A stretch of 64,000 nt of DNA, taken from Pseudovibrio sp. Alg231-02 (GTDB lineage: Bacteria > Pseudomonadota > Alphaproteobacteria > Rhizobiales > Stappiaceae). Below are positions 39,273 to 48,507 of this stretch, one piece after another. A program made the translations under genes and the position numbers. Position 1 is the stretch's first letter, and the number at the start of each line of letters is the position of its first letter. Where the stretch lies: positions 71,015-135,014 of the forward strand of contig NZ_FREX01000010.1 of assembly GCF_900143565.1 (NCBI RefSeq). The letters run 5' to 3'. The notes under the pieces were generated by a model. It made no database searches, was not told the DNA's origin, and was given only the letters and a program-made list of their open reading frames with translations.

Positions 39273-39830
39273 TTAGAACGGAATTTCATCGTCCATTCCA
39301 CCGCCGAAACCGCCAGATGGTGCTTGGCCACCACCGCCGCCACCGCCGAAGCCGCCGCCCTGATTGCTGGAGCCGCCACCACCAAAGCCACCGCCCTGGT
39401 CGTATCCGCCGCCACCGCCGCCGCTGCCGCCGAAGCCTCCGGACTGACCACCCTGGCCGCCTGCACCACCGCCTTCGCCGCGACCATCAAGCATAGTCAG
39501 CGTAGAGTTGAAGCCCTGCAGAACGATCTCGGTGGAGTATTTATCCTGGCCGCTCTGGTCCTGCCATTTGCGAGTTTGCAACTGACCTTCGATGTAAACC
39601 TTGGAGCCTTTGCGCAGGAATTGCTCGGCAACCTTTGCAAGACCTTCATTAAACACAACAACACGGTGCCATTCGGTCCGCTCACGGCGCTCGCCGCTAT
39701 TACGGTCACGCCAGCTCTCCGAAGTAGCGATACGCAAGTTGACGATCGGACGACCGTCCTGCGTACGGCGAATTTCCGGATCTGCGCCCAAATTTCCAAC
39801 CAAAATGACTTTATTGACGCTACCGGCCAT
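39273..39830 (-). CDS. ssb: single-stranded DNA-binding protein
   Basis: Coats single-stranded DNA as a tetramer and recruits repair and replication proteins. The ATG at 39830 gives [19 protein letters not shown], the standard start. The OB fold runs to about residue 112 with [42 protein letters not shown] and STEIVL. It is followed by a Gly-rich linker of about 65 residues and the acidic tip DDEIPF that binds partner proteins. The Gly-rich segment makes the DNA repetitive (ccg-type) but it is coding. It is divergent from uvrA with two SOS boxes between them. Confidence 0.97.
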   Translation of the reverse strand: MAGSVNKVILVGNLGADPEIRRTQDGRPIVNLRIATSESWRDRNSGERRERTEWHRVVVFNEGLAKVAEQFLRKGSKVYIEGQLQTRKWQDQSGQDKYSTEIVLQGFNSTLTMLDGRGEGGGAGGQGGQSGGFGGSGGGGGGYDQGGGFGGGGSSNQGGGFGGGGGGGQAPSGGFGGGMDDEIPF

Positions 39831-40002
39831 TGAATTACTCCTAAGTCTGAACTCGCCCAAAGTTTAAGCGAGTTAAGTTGGCAAGTAACCTATGCTCCGC
39901 GCTCTACAATTCAAACAGACTTTCTCAAACCCGCGGTGGTTGTCCACATTTCCTAGGCTTTCAGTCGGAATATCAGGCGCCCGCAAGCAAGGCTCTCTGC
40001 TC

Positions 40003-40017
40003 GTTCTATTTTTGTTC
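40003..40017. promoter_or_regulatory. LexA (SOS) box 1, ssb side
   Basis: A perfect GTTC-N7-GTTC direct repeat, the alphaproteobacterial LexA site, lying in the ssb-uvrA divergent promoter region about 170 bases upstream of the ssb start. Confidence 0.85.
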
Positions 40018-40114
40018 CGATACAATGCCTTGCAAAACTGCCAAGTTCAACTCTCAATTTTTCTAAAAGACAATTTTACGCGAGCAAACTCAAAAAGGCT
40101 TGCTCCTTAAAATT

Positions 40115-40129
40115 GTTCCGTTTATGTTC
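40115..40129. promoter_or_regulatory. LexA (SOS) box 2, uvrA side
   Basis: A second perfect GTTC-N7-GTTC repeat, 112 bases from the first and about 100 bases upstream of the uvrA ATG. It is placed to repress uvrA. Confidence 0.88.
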
Positions 40130-40231
40130 CACCTGATTTCCAGCGCTCATTCTCCTGCATTTTGAGGATCGCGCCCAGACCTGTTTTGCTTTTTATATGC
40201 GAACTCGGTATCCGTGATAAAGGACAGTTCC

Positions 40232-43165
40232 ATGGCGAAGTCGCCAACACATGACACACAAAATACTCCAGCGCGCGCAGACCTTATGAAGCAGATCACT
40301 GTACGTGGCGCTCGCGAACATAACTTGAAGAATGTGGACCTGGATCTTCCACGAGACAGCCTGATCGTCATGACTGGCCTGTCCGGCTCAGGCAAATCCT
40401 CTCTTGCCTTCGATACAATTTACGCTGAAGGGCAGCGCCGCTACGTTGAAAGCCTGAGCGCTTACGCCCGCCAGTTCCTTGAAATGATGCAGAAACCGGA
40501 CGTAGATCAGATCGATGGCCTGTCACCTGCAATCTCCATTGAACAGAAAACCACCTCAAAAAACCCACGCTCCACAGTCGGCACAGTCACAGAAATCTAT
40601 GACTACATGCGCCTCCTATTCGCGCGCGTAGGCATTCCATACTCTCCGGCAACGGGCCTTCCAATTGAAAGTCAGACCGTCTCCCAAATGGTAGACCGAA
40701 TTCTGACATTGGAAGAAGGAACCCGCCTTTACCTGCTGGCCCCAATCGTGCGTGGCCGCAAAGGCGAGTATAGAAAAGAACTCGCTGAGCTCATGAAAAA
40801 GGGCTTCCAGCGCGTAAAAGTTGACGGCGAGTATTATGAAATCGCCGATGCGCCCACTCTGGATAAGAAGTTCAAACACGATATTGACGTCGTTGTTGAC
40901 CGTATCGTCGTGCGTGAAGATATGGCTGGCCGCCTGGCAGATTCTCTGGAAACCGCACTGGAGCTTGCCGAAGGCCTCGCTACTGTTGAGTTTGCAGATC
41001 AGCAGGATGAGAAAGGCAAAGCAAAGCAGCTCATTTTCTCAGAAAAGTTCGCCTGCCCGGTCTCCGGCTTCACGATCCCGGAGATTGAACCGCGCCTGTT
41101 CTCGTTCAACAACCCGTTTGGCGCATGCCCGACTTGCGATGGTCTCGGCACAAAACTGGCGTTTGAAGCCGAACTCGTTGTACCGGACCAAACCCTGTCC
41201 CTTCGAGGCGGCGCGATCCTGCCATGGTCAAAAACCGGTTCAACCTCTCCTTATTACACCCAAACACTGGAAGCATTGGCCAAGCATCATAAGCAGCCAA
41301 TGACCAAAGCTTGGAAAGACCTTCCTGAAGACTTCCGCAATGCGGTGCTGTTCGGAACCGGCAACACTAAAGTGCAGTTTGTTTATGATGACGGCACTCG
41401 CTCTTACAAAACCGAAAAGCCATTCGAAGGCGTTGTCGGCAACATCGAGCGGCGCTGGCGTGAAACAGATTCCCAGATGGTGCGCGATGAGCTCTCACGC
41501 TACCAATCCGACCATGCTTGCGACGCCTGTAAAGGCTACCGTCTCAAGCCTGAGGCGCTTTGCGTCAAAATAGCAGATCGCCATATAGGCGAGATCACAG
41601 CCCTTTCCATCAAAACCGCACACGACTGGTTCTCCAGCATTGATGAAAAACTCTCCGACAAGCAAAACGAAATCGCATACCGCATCCTCAAGGAAATCCG
41701 TGAGCGCCTGAAGTTCCTCAACGATGTTGGCTTGGAATACCTTTCCATGGACCGCTCTTCCGGAACCCTGTCTGGTGGTGAGAGCCAACGTATTCGCCTG
41801 GCCTCCCAGATCGGTTCCGGCCTGACCGGTGTGCTTTACGTTCTGGATGAACCATCCATCGGCCTGCACCAGCGCGACAATGCCCGCCTTCTGGAAACCC
41901 TGAAACACCTGCGCAATCTCGGCAACACTGTTATCGTGGTAGAACACGACGAAGACGCCGTCCTCACCGCAGATTATGTGGTGGATGTGGGTCCGGGCGC
42001 AGGTATCCATGGCGGACAGGTGGTCGCACAAGGCACCCCAGATGAAGTGATGGCCAATCCGGCCTCCCTCACCGGCAAGTATCTTTCCGGCAAAATGAGC
42101 ATTCCGCAACCAGATGAGCCGCGCAAGATTGACAAGAACCGTCAGATCAAGGTGTTCGGCGCACGCGGTAACAACCTCAAAGACGTGAATGCTACCATCC
42201 CGCTTGGCACATTTACCTGCGTAACTGGTGTATCTGGTGGCGGCAAATCTACATTCCTGATCGATACCGTCTACAAGGCAACCGCTCGTCGCCTCAATGG
42301 CGCACGCGACAACCCTGCTCCGCATGACCGGATTGAAGGCCTGGAGCGTCTGGACAAAGTCATCGACATTGATCAGTCCCCTATTGGCAGAACGCCGCGT
42401 TCCAACCCGGCAACCTACACAGGCGCCTTCACTCCAATCCGGGAGTGGTTTGCAGGCATGCCGGAAGCAAAAACACGCGGCTACGCGCCGGGCCGCTTCT
42501 CTTTCAACGTAAAAGGCGGACGCTGCGAAGCCTGTCAGGGTGACGGTGTTATCAAGATCGAAATGCACTTCCTACCTGATGTATATGTCACCTGTGATGT
42601 TTGTAAGGGCAAGCGCTACAATCGCGAGACACTGGAAGTTCAGTTCAAGGGCAAATCCATTGCAGATGTACTGGACATGACCGTTGAAGAAGCAGCAAGC
42701 TTCTTCTCTGCCGTGCCATCCATCCGCGACAAAATGGAAACCCTCGCCCGCGTGGGCCTCGGCTACATCAAGGTCGGTCAGCAGGCCACCACCTTGTCCG
42801 GCGGTGAAGCACAACGTGTGAAACTGGCAAAGGAACTTTCCAAACGCTCAACTGGCCGTACGCTCTATATTCTGGACGAACCAACAACCGGTCTCCATTT
42901 CCACGATGTCGCCAAGCTGCTCGATGTCCTTCATGAGCTGGTCGATCAGGGCAACACAGTTCTCGTGATCGAACACAATCTGGAAGTGATCAGAACCGCA
43001 GACTGGATCCTTGACCTTGGCCCTGAAGGCGGGGACGGCGGCGGAACCATCGTCGCAACCGGCCGTCCACAGGATGTGGCAGAGGTACCAAAGAGCTATA
43101 CGGGACACTTCCTCAAGGAATTGTTTGAAAGGCGAAGCGCCAGCAAACTGGACGCAGCAGAATAA
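40232..43165 (+). CDS. uvrA: excinuclease ABC subunit A
   Basis: The damage-sensing ATPase of nucleotide excision repair, about 977 residues. The ATG at 40232 follows AAAGGA by about 7 bases. There are two ABC modules: Walker [10 protein letters not shown] and GVSGGGKST, signatures LSGGESQRI and LSGGEAQRV, and Walker [14 protein letters not shown] and [10 protein letters not shown]. Zinc module 1 begins CPVSGF, so one of its four usual cysteines is serine, while CPTCDGLG is intact. Zinc module 2 (CEACQGDG and CDVCKGKRY) is complete. It has a perfect LexA box upstream and is probably DNA-damage inducible. Confidence 0.97.
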   Translation: MAKSPTHDTQNTPARADLMKQITVRGAREHNLKNVDLDLPRDSLIVMTGLSGSGKSSLAFDTIYAEGQRRYVESLSAYARQFLEMMQKPDVDQIDGLSPAISIEQKTTSKNPRSTVGTVTEIYDYMRLLFARVGIPYSPATGLPIESQTVSQMVDRILTLEEGTRLYLLAPIVRGRKGEYRKELAELMKKGFQRVKVDGEYYEIADAPTLDKKFKHDIDVVVDRIVVREDMAGRLADSLETALELAEGLATVEFADQQDEKGKAKQLIFSEKFACPVSGFTIPEIEPRLFSFNNPFGACPTCDGLGTKLAFEAELVVPDQTLSLRGGAILPWSKTGSTSPYYTQTLEALAKHHKQPMTKAWKDLPEDFRNAVLFGTGNTKVQFVYDDGTRSYKTEKPFEGVVGNIERRWRETDSQMVRDELSRYQSDHACDACKGYRLKPEALCVKIADRHIGEITALSIKTAHDWFSSIDEKLSDKQNEIAYRILKEIRERLKFLNDVGLEYLSMDRSSGTLSGGESQRIRLASQIGSGLTGVLYVLDEPSIGLHQRDNARLLETLKHLRNLGNTVIVVEHDEDAVLTADYVVDVGPGAGIHGGQVVAQGTPDEVMANPASLTGKYLSGKMSIPQPDEPRKIDKNRQIKVFGARGNNLKDVNATIPLGTFTCVTGVSGGGKSTFLIDTVYKATARRLNGARDNPAPHDRIEGLERLDKVIDIDQSPIGRTPRSNPATYTGAFTPIREWFAGMPEAKTRGYAPGRFSFNVKGGRCEACQGDGVIKIEMHFLPDVYVTCDVCKGKRYNRETLEVQFKGKSIADVLDMTVEEAASFFSAVPSIRDKMETLARVGLGYIKVGQQATTLSGGEAQRVKLAKELSKRSTGRTLYILDEPTTGLHFHDVAKLLDVLHELVDQGNTVLVIEHNLEVIRTADWILDLGPEGGDGGGTIVATGRPQDVAEVPKSYTGHFLKELFERRSASKLDAAE

Positions 43166-43172
43166 AAACCAA

Positions 43173-43206
43173 ATGGCCGGGCACTGTCCCGGTCATTTTT
43201 TTTGCA
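43173..43206 (+). terminator. Rho-independent terminator of uvrA
   Basis: ATGGCCGGG pairs with CCCGGTCAT (one G-U pair) around CACTGT and is followed by a run of eight T. Confidence 0.9.
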
Positions 43207-43544
43207 AAGACCACCACCCCAACAGTCTCTTTCCGCGAAAACAACACAAAATACCAGTCGGCGCCGCTCTATTACAAAACCTGTTCAAAGCCGGCGACAC
43301 ATTGAAATATGATTAAGTTTTCAGCACCAACTGCCTAAAAACAGCACTCCCAGCCCCTCAGGTATGCAGATTTGTGCCGCAAATCACAAAATTACCGCAC
43401 TGCACAATCGTTAATTTTGGCATTTATGTCTTTTTGAACAATGGTAGCGCCATCATTTGCCATAATGCCATGCATTTTTTGCATATCGGACATGCGAAAT
43501 GATGTGATGCACAATTGGAAAGTCTTTTGTATAAACCAACTCAA

Positions 43545-43699
43545 GGCCGCTGAGGAACTCCTCCCAATTAAACCTCGGCAGCCTAACATACAATCCTCAG
43601 GCAGCACCTCCTCCCAAGCTGCTTGATGGTTCTAAACAGAGATTTCCTCCCAGTTCTCTGTTTACTAGCTTCGCCCGTCGTTCCTCCCATCGACGGGCG
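43545..43699 (+). ncRNA. tandem array of four CCUCCC-loop hairpins (cuckoo/CcsR-like sRNAs)
   Basis: Four hairpins stand in a row, each with an anti-Shine-Dalgarno pyrimidine tract in its loop. H1, 43545-43583: GGC-C-GCTGAGG with CCTCGGC-A-GCC, loop holding CTCCTCCC. H2, 43599-43624: AGGCAGC with GCTGCTT, loop ACCTCCTCCCAA. H3, 43634-43663: AAACAGAGA with TCTCTGTTT, loop TTTCCTCCCAGT. H4, 43672-43699: CGCCCGTCG with CGACGGGCG, loop TTCCTCCCAT. The stems differ in sequence while loop motif and spacing are kept, which indicates selected RNA structure. Known relatives are the CcsR1-4 RNAs of Rhodobacter and the alphaproteobacterial cuckoo RNAs. No small DUF1127-type gene is seen just upstream, and no clear promoter was found. 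Confidence 0.78.
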
Positions 43700-43712
43700 T
43701 TAGCTGTTTTAA

Positions 43713-43737
43713 GGGCCTATTTTCCTCAAAACTGCCC
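43713..43737 (+). ncRNA. possible fifth, diverged hairpin of the array
   Basis: GGGC at 43713-43716 pairs with GCCC at 43734-43737, with an inner TTTT/AAAA pairing that leaves CCTC as the loop. It is 13 bases after H4 and lacks the full CCTCCC motif. It may be a decayed unit or part of the 3' end. Confidence 0.35.
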
Positions 43738-43847
43738 ATCGTCCTCAGTAAAGCAATCACACAAAAGAAAAGCGCACCAGCCTCGCTGATACGCTCTCCA
43801 AATCATCACTGCTTTACGCACATCACTGCGCAACTCTCATCACCAGC

Positions 43848-44513
43848 TCACCTGCCTGATGGGTTTTCCAAATCAGCGCTGGTCATAGTCAGCCACTTAG
43901 TCATGTGCAAAATATCAGGCGGCTTGCCATTACTTAGGCGCCAGCTGTCTACCACCCATGGAATCTCTGTGGTCGTATCCACCACAACAGCTGAAGCATG
44001 CGGATATTTGCCATCAAGGAAAAAACCGCGCGAGGCAGGCCGCGCCGCACGGTGGTATTTAAGCCAACCCTGAGAACCCGCATAAACCAGCAGGCTTGTT
44101 GTATTGGTCGCCTCATCAATGCAGTCCATCTGCCCTTTAACGTTGCCATTACCCATATCCAGCCCACCAATATCATTGGATGACCCAACCACAGGCCCAA
44201 CACGCTTTTCTTGCCACTGCACCGCTTTGGAAATTGCAGCGCGTTCTGCTTCAGGGCTTCGATGCCCTCGCTTCAAAATCGTGCGTAATCGCTGTTTGTC
44301 TTTCTGGCTAAACGTCACAGCCGTGCGATATTCGCAGCCGAAACCATGACAGATGTAAAGTGTGTCACCTTTGTTTTCGATGCCACCCATCTGAGTATAC
44401 CAGGTGCTTGGCTTTCTATTAATTTGGCTCATGCACGCAGTTAGCCCAATTGCGCCAACTGCAATCACGAAGGCCTGAGAAATTTTCTTCAGTTTCTTAT
44501 TTGAAAAATACAT
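43848..44513 (-). CDS. conserved lipoprotein with possible Cys-His-Asp triad
   Basis: A 221-residue lipoprotein from the ATG at 44513: a basic start, a hydrophobic stretch, and the lipobox LTAC with Cys27. After CHGFGC (56-60) and a helical part comes MDCIDEATNTTS (129-140), then KYPHASAVV (169-177) and WVVDSW (186-191). The spacing Cys131, His172, Asp189, with small residues around the His strand, resembles transglutaminase-like or other papain-fold cysteine hydrolases. This is inference. I recall homologues in many alphaproteobacteria annotated only as hypothetical. The frame extends upstream across the trmFO start, but that part is antisense. No clear ribosome site is present. Confidence 0.72.
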   Translation of the reverse strand: MYFSNKKLKKISQAFVIAVGAIGLTACMSQINRKPSTWYTQMGGIENKGDTLYICHGFGCEYRTAVTFSQKDKQRLRTILKRGHRSPEAERAAISKAVQWQEKRVGPVVGSSNDIGGLDMGNGNVKGQMDCIDEATNTTSLLVYAGSQGWLKYHRAARPASRGFFLDGKYPHASAVVVDTTTEIPWVVDSWRLSNGKPPDILHMTKWLTMTSADLENPSGR

Positions 44514-44667
44514 GTGTTTTTGTGAATCACTTTGCACAACCATGGAAGATTGATGGCCTAAATGATTGAACTGAGCAAGTTCAGAGGCTAAGCAATTCGC
44601 AAGCGATAAACACTTAGGCTTCATCAGACGCTTTGGCGCAACAGAAGCCCAGTCGATTGGATAGGAA

Positions 44668-46065
44668 ATGACGAAGCAGACCATACACGTGGTTGGCGGC
44701 GGCCTGGCAGGCTCCGAAGCAGCATGGCAGATCGCAGAAAAAGGCCTGAAGGTCGTTCTGCACGAAATGCGCCCAACACGTGAGACCGATGCACACAAAA
44801 CAGATGACCTTGCAGAACTGGTGTGCTCCAACTCATTCCGTTCTGACGATGCTGAAAACAACGCTGTTGGCCTACTTCATGCTGAGCTACGCGCTGCCGG
44901 CTCCCTGATCATGAGATGCGCAGATGCCAACAAAGTGCCTGCTGGCGGCGCACTGGCCGTGGACCGCGATGGATTTTCCCAAGCTGTACAAGCCGCGCTG
45001 GAAGGCCACGAGAACGTAGAGATCCTCCGCGAAGAAGTGATTGAAATTCCATCAGCAGAAAGCGGTCAGGTCATTCTTGCAACCGGCCCGCTCACATCTC
45101 CAGCTCTTTCAGAGCAGATCCTGCAAGCAACCGGCGAAGACTCCCTCGCCTTTTTTGATGCGATTGCACCGATCATTCACACTGAATCCATCAATATGAA
45201 CAAGGCATGGTTTCAGTCTCGCTACGACAAAGTCGGCCCGGGCGGTACGGGTAAAGATTACATCAACTGCCCAATGGATAAAGAGCAATACGAAGCCTTT
45301 ATCGATGCACTGATCGGCGGCGAAAAGACCTCTTTTAAAGAATGGGAAGAAAACACACCATACTTTGATGGCTGCCTTCCAATTGAAGTGATGGCGGAAC
45401 GTGGCCGCGAAACCTTGCGCCACGGCCCAATGAAACCAATGGGCCTAACCAATGCCCATCAGCCAGACATCAAAGCCTATGCCGTGGTACAGCTGCGTCA
45501 GGACAATGCCCTTGGCACGCTTTACAACATGGTTGGTTTTCAGACCAAACTGAAGTACGGCGCGCAGGCAGAAATTCTCCGTATGATCCCGGGTCTGGAA
45601 GAAGCTCAGTTTGCCCGCCTCGGTGGCCTGCACCGCAACACCTTCCTCAATTCACCGCGTCTTCTCGATGATCAGATGCGCCTCAAAGCTCTGCCACACG
45701 TGCGTTTCGCAGGTCAGATCACCGGCTGTGAAGGTTATGTGGAATCCACCGCTGTTGGATGTTTGACAGGTCTGTTTGCAGCTCATCAGGCACTTGGAAC
45801 CGACATCGCACCTCCGCCAGTCACAACTGCATGCGGTGCAATCGTCAACCATATCACGGGTGGTCACATCGATCGCGAAGATGGCTCCGGCCCGCGTTCC
45901 TTCCAGCCAATGAACATCAACTTCGGCCTCCTGCCTCCTCTGGACGAAATGCCGAAGCATCCGGAAGGCAAGCGCCTGCGCGGGAAAGAAAAGACCCGCC
46001 TTAAAAAGCAGGTTATGGCCAAACGTGGTCTGGATGACTTTAAAGCATGGGTCGCGAACGTCTAA
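44668..46065 (+). CDS. trmFO: folate-dependent tRNA (uracil-54-C5) methyltransferase
   Basis: Makes ribothymidine 54 in the T-loop using methylenetetrahydrofolate and FAD, the route used in place of TrmA. The 465 residues begin with [19 protein letters not shown] (FAD loop). They continue with [29 protein letters not shown], a stretch unique to TrmFO, then [56 protein letters not shown], and [20 protein letters not shown]. It is divergent from the lipoprotein gene, sharing a promoter region of about 150 bases. Confidence 0.97.
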   Translation: MTKQTIHVVGGGLAGSEAAWQIAEKGLKVVLHEMRPTRETDAHKTDDLAELVCSNSFRSDDAENNAVGLLHAELRAAGSLIMRCADANKVPAGGALAVDRDGFSQAVQAALEGHENVEILREEVIEIPSAESGQVILATGPLTSPALSEQILQATGEDSLAFFDAIAPIIHTESINMNKAWFQSRYDKVGPGGTGKDYINCPMDKEQYEAFIDALIGGEKTSFKEWEENTPYFDGCLPIEVMAERGRETLRHGPMKPMGLTNAHQPDIKAYAVVQLRQDNALGTLYNMVGFQTKLKYGAQAEILRMIPGLEEAQFARLGGLHRNTFLNSPRLLDDQMRLKALPHVRFAGQITGCEGYVESTAVGCLTGLFAAHQALGTDIAPPPVTTACGAIVNHITGGHIDREDGSGPRSFQPMNINFGLLPPLDEMPKHPEGKRLRGKEKTRLKKQVMAKRGLDDFKAWVANV

Positions 46066-46093
46066 CACGCACGCAACATACAATTAGAGACAG

Positions 46094-46119
46094 AAAGGCC
46101 GGATATTCCGGCCTTTTTC
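46094..46119. terminator. terminator between trmFO and the squalene/phytoene synthase-like gene
   Basis: AAAGGCCGGA pairs perfectly with TCCGGCCTTT over a 3-base loop, followed by TT-CT on the plus strand and by a T-rich tract on the minus strand. It can serve both convergent genes. Confidence 0.88.
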
Positions 46120-46979
46120 TATTTCCGCGAGAGTTTGGTAAGGCGGCGAGATGTCCGCCACATATGCCAGACACGCCGCATATGCGGCGCCCCACCGCAA
46201 ACCTGCAGCGGCTCAAAACTATCTTTGTCCGCCTCATTGAAGAACAGTTCCACCTGAAACACGGGCAAAAACGCAGGCAGCACAGACGGGTCAATCCCTT
46301 CCAGTGCACTCTCACAATCATCGAGATGCTTTTTGCTCAGCTCCACCATTTCTTCAAAAGCCGCCCAGACAGCATCATTTGAACGGTTCCCTCGCAAGGC
46401 ATTGGCATCCACACCGTGTCGTTCCATCACATCTTTGGGAAGGAACTGCTGGTGCCGCGAGGCCTGCCACGCAAGCGTCTGCATCAAGCCAGAGAGCGCA
46501 TACGCCACACCACCATGGCCGCTGGCGTCAGAAAGCTGGCGATCAGCAGGTTTTCCGCTCAATATCATGGAGGCCAGCAGAACCACTGTAGAGCTGGTCT
46601 CCCCGCAATACCCCTCCAAATCATTGATGGTTGGCATTGGATCAGAATAAAGGTCGAACCGGCGCGCAGAAATCAGGTTGAGGAACGGCTCTCTTGGCAA
46701 TTTATGATGCTCAATCGTCTCAATGATCGCCTGCGCAACCGGGTTGTGCATCACATCGCCATGATCAGTTCCACTCAGCGCATCATGCCACCATTGCAGG
46801 CGAATTTCTCCGGGCATCGGCTCATTGACCAGCTCTCGGATACGCGCAATCTCACAGGCAAAGGCGTAAAGGGCAATCAAACTCGGACGCGCAATAATCG
46901 GAGCATACAATGTGCTCAGGTAACGCTCGTAGCAGAAGCGTTTTACGAAATCATTACAGTGGTCATAGGCCTGGCTCAT
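46119..46979 (-). CDS. squalene/phytoene synthase family protein, NDUFAF6-like
   Basis: A 286-residue all-helical protein of the trans-prenyltransferase superfamily. It matches over FCYERYLSTLYAPIIARPSLIALYAFACEIARIREL, RLQWWHDAL, EGYCGETSSTVVLLASMIL and GVAYALSGLMQTLAW. The first Asp-rich substrate motif (D-x3-D) of true synthases is replaced by CEIARI, so prenyl chemistry is doubtful. This fits the NDUFAF6-like branch, whose human member helps assemble complex I. It lies 21 bases after the Mth938-like gene on the same strand, and that gene is related to another complex I assembly factor (NDUFAF3). Confidence 0.8.
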   Translation of the reverse strand: MSQAYDHCNDFVKRFCYERYLSTLYAPIIARPSLIALYAFACEIARIRELVNEPMPGEIRLQWWHDALSGTDHGDVMHNPVAQAIIETIEHHKLPREPFLNLISARRFDLYSDPMPTINDLEGYCGETSSTVVLLASMILSGKPADRQLSDASGHGGVAYALSGLMQTLAWQASRHQQFLPKDVMERHGVDANALRGNRSNDAVWAAFEEMVELSKKHLDDCESALEGIDPSVLPAFLPVFQVELFFNEADKDSFEPLQVCGGAPHMRRVWHMWRTSRRLTKLSRK

Positions 46980-47000
46980 AGCTGGGTTCCACGCTTCTTT

Positions 47001-47405
47001 TTAAACGTCTTCAACTGCAATAAACACGGCTGCCACAGCTCGGTCTTCACCAAGAAGCACATTGTATGTGCGCACAGCAGCACCAGTGGACATGCTATCG
47101 ACCATGATGCCCTTCTCACGAAACGGCCCCTTACGAGACTCTGGAAATGGCTTCAGCTCGTCACCAGCACCAATCAACAACACTTCAATATCGTCAGACT
47201 CTGCAAGGATTTGCGCCAGTGCCTCATCCGTAACCTCATCAAAGCTGGTTGGCGCCCAACCATAAACACCAGAGGGTACACACATCAGCGATCCACGATG
47301 AGACATATCGGCAAATCGAAAGCCGCCATTTCCGTAGGCGTCGATTTGAACCATACTTGGATAATGCGCATCCCGCACTTCCAAAGGCTCTCCACGTTTT
47401 CCCAT
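47001..47405 (-). CDS. Mth938-like (DUF498) protein, NDUFAF3 relative
   Basis: A soluble protein of about 134 residues. The ATG at 47405 has GGAGG 5 bases upstream. The Mth938 fold blocks are visible: IDAYGNGGFRFADMSHRGSLM, VPSGVYGWAP, EVLLIGAGDELKP, GIMVDSMSTGAAVRTYNVLLGEDRAVAA. The human relative NDUFAF3 is a complex I assembly factor. In many alphaproteobacteria the gene sits beside secDF, as here. It probably forms a two-gene unit with the NDUFAF6-like gene downstream. A terminator separates it from secF. Confidence 0.86.
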   Translation of the reverse strand: MGKRGEPLEVRDAHYPSMVQIDAYGNGGFRFADMSHRGSLMCVPSGVYGWAPTSFDEVTDEALAQILAESDDIEVLLIGAGDELKPFPESRKGPFREKGIMVDSMSTGAAVRTYNVLLGEDRAVAAVFIAVEDV

Positions 47406-47492
47406 AGTGTCCTCCAATGGCTATTTTCGCCCAGTATACGCGCAAATTGATAGCCTCTGTTTAATTACACGCGAAAGAATGTCCAATAGAAA

Positions 47493-47524
47493 ATGGGGCT
47501 GACCACAACTGTGGTCAGCCCCAT
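47493..47524 (-). terminator. terminator of the yajC-secD-secF unit
   Basis: A perfect 15-base stem (ATGGGGCTGACCACA with its complement) has only 2 bases between arms and is followed on the minus strand by TTTTCT. It lies 26 bases after the secF stop. Confidence 0.88.
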
Positions 47525-47549
47525 CTAAAACATTAGCTGTTTCCGCTGG

Positions 47550-48491
47550 TTAAGCAGATTTTGCCGGAGATGTTTCGTCGTCTTTCTTGTCAAACACGCT
47601 GGTACGAAGCTTCATGAGCATCAGCAGCGGAGAGGCAAGGAAGATAGAAGAGTAAGTCCCGATCACGATACCGAAGATCATCGCCAGCACGAAGGACTGG
47701 ATCACTTCACCGCCCAGGAAGTACAATGCAAACAGCGCGAGCAAAGTGGTCACGGATGTCATTGTTGTACGGGACAAGGTCTCGTTGATGGACTTATCAA
47801 GCAGCTCTTCCAGAGAAAGACGCTTGTAACGACGCAGGTTCTCACGAATACGGTCATAAACAACCACCGTATCGTTAAGTGAGTAACCGATAATCGTCAG
47901 CACCGCCGCAATACTGGACAGCGTAAAGTCCAGCTGCAACACCGCAAACAATCCAACCGTCAGCAGGATATCATTGAAGGTGGTGATGATCGCGCCAACT
48001 GCGAACTGCCATTCAAAGCGGAACCAGATGTAAAACATGATCATCAGCAAGGCAGACCCGACCGCCAGCGTTCCTGCATAAGCAAGCTCGCCGGAGACAC
48101 GAGGTCCAACCACTTCAGTTCTGCGGAATTCATATCCATCGGTAAAGGCACCACGGACACTCTCAACCACATCCTGCTGCGCGCTTTCACCTTCGCCCTG
48201 AGATTCAATGCGGATCAGAACTTCGGTAGGACTACCGAATTCCTGCACCTGCACATCACCCAGATCAAGACCACCAAGGGTCCGGCGAATTTCAGAAAGG
48301 TTCGCAGGACCGCTTGTGGACTGCAGCTCAATCAGCGTCCCGCCCTTAAAATCGATGCCGTAATTCAGGCCGATTGTCAGGAACAGCACAATGGAAAGAA
48401 CTGCCGTAATTCCAGAAAACGGAAAACTCAACACCCGCCAATGCATAAAGCGGAAGTTGGTCTGCTCCGGAACAAGTCTAAGAAGTTTCAT
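47550..48491 (-). CDS. secF: protein translocase subunit SecF
   Basis: With SecD it pulls exported proteins through SecYEG using the proton gradient. The 313 residues have six membrane segments and a periplasmic domain: GLNYGIDFKGGTLIELQ (about 42-58), VVGPRVSGELAYAGTLAVGSALLMIMFYIWFRFEW in short blocks, VLTIIGYSLNDTVVVYDRIREN, and SRTTMTSVTTLLALFALYFLGG. The ATG follows GGAG by about 9 bases. The gene follows secD by 16 bases and ends before a strong terminator. Confidence 0.96.
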   Translation of the reverse strand: MKLLRLVPEQTNFRFMHWRVLSFPFSGITAVLSIVLFLTIGLNYGIDFKGGTLIELQSTSGPANLSEIRRTLGGLDLGDVQVQEFGSPTEVLIRIESQGEGESAQQDVVESVRGAFTDGYEFRRTEVVGPRVSGELAYAGTLAVGSALLMIMFYIWFRFEWQFAVGAIITTFNDILLTVGLFAVLQLDFTLSSIAAVLTIIGYSLNDTVVVYDRIRENLRRYKRLSLEELLDKSINETLSRTTMTSVTTLLALFALYFLGGEVIQSFVLAMIFGIVIGTYSSIFLASPLLMLMKLRTSVFDKKDDETSPAKSA

Positions 48492-48507
48492 AGGGTCATG
48501 CTCCGAG

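Noticed and set aside
39290-39480. Short repeated ccgcc-type units that could suggest a repeat array
   Set aside because: They encode the Gly-rich linker of SSB; spacing and sequence are not CRISPR-like.
41495-42568. 357-codon open frame on the minus strand
   Set aside because: Antisense to uvrA, with no ribosome site and no recognisable domain.
43441-43626. 61-codon frame overlapping the hairpin array
   Set aside because: It crosses two of the hairpins, lacks a ribosome site and does not resemble the small DUF1127 proteins sometimes found beside CcsR RNAs.
44514-44861. N-terminal extension of the lipoprotein reading frame
   Set aside because: It is antisense to the start of trmFO, and the internal ATG at 44513 gives a proper lipoprotein signal; the extension has no such feature.
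46416-47450. 344-codon open frame on the plus strand
   Set aside because: Antisense to the NDUFAF6-like and Mth938-like genes; the composition is that of a shadow frame.
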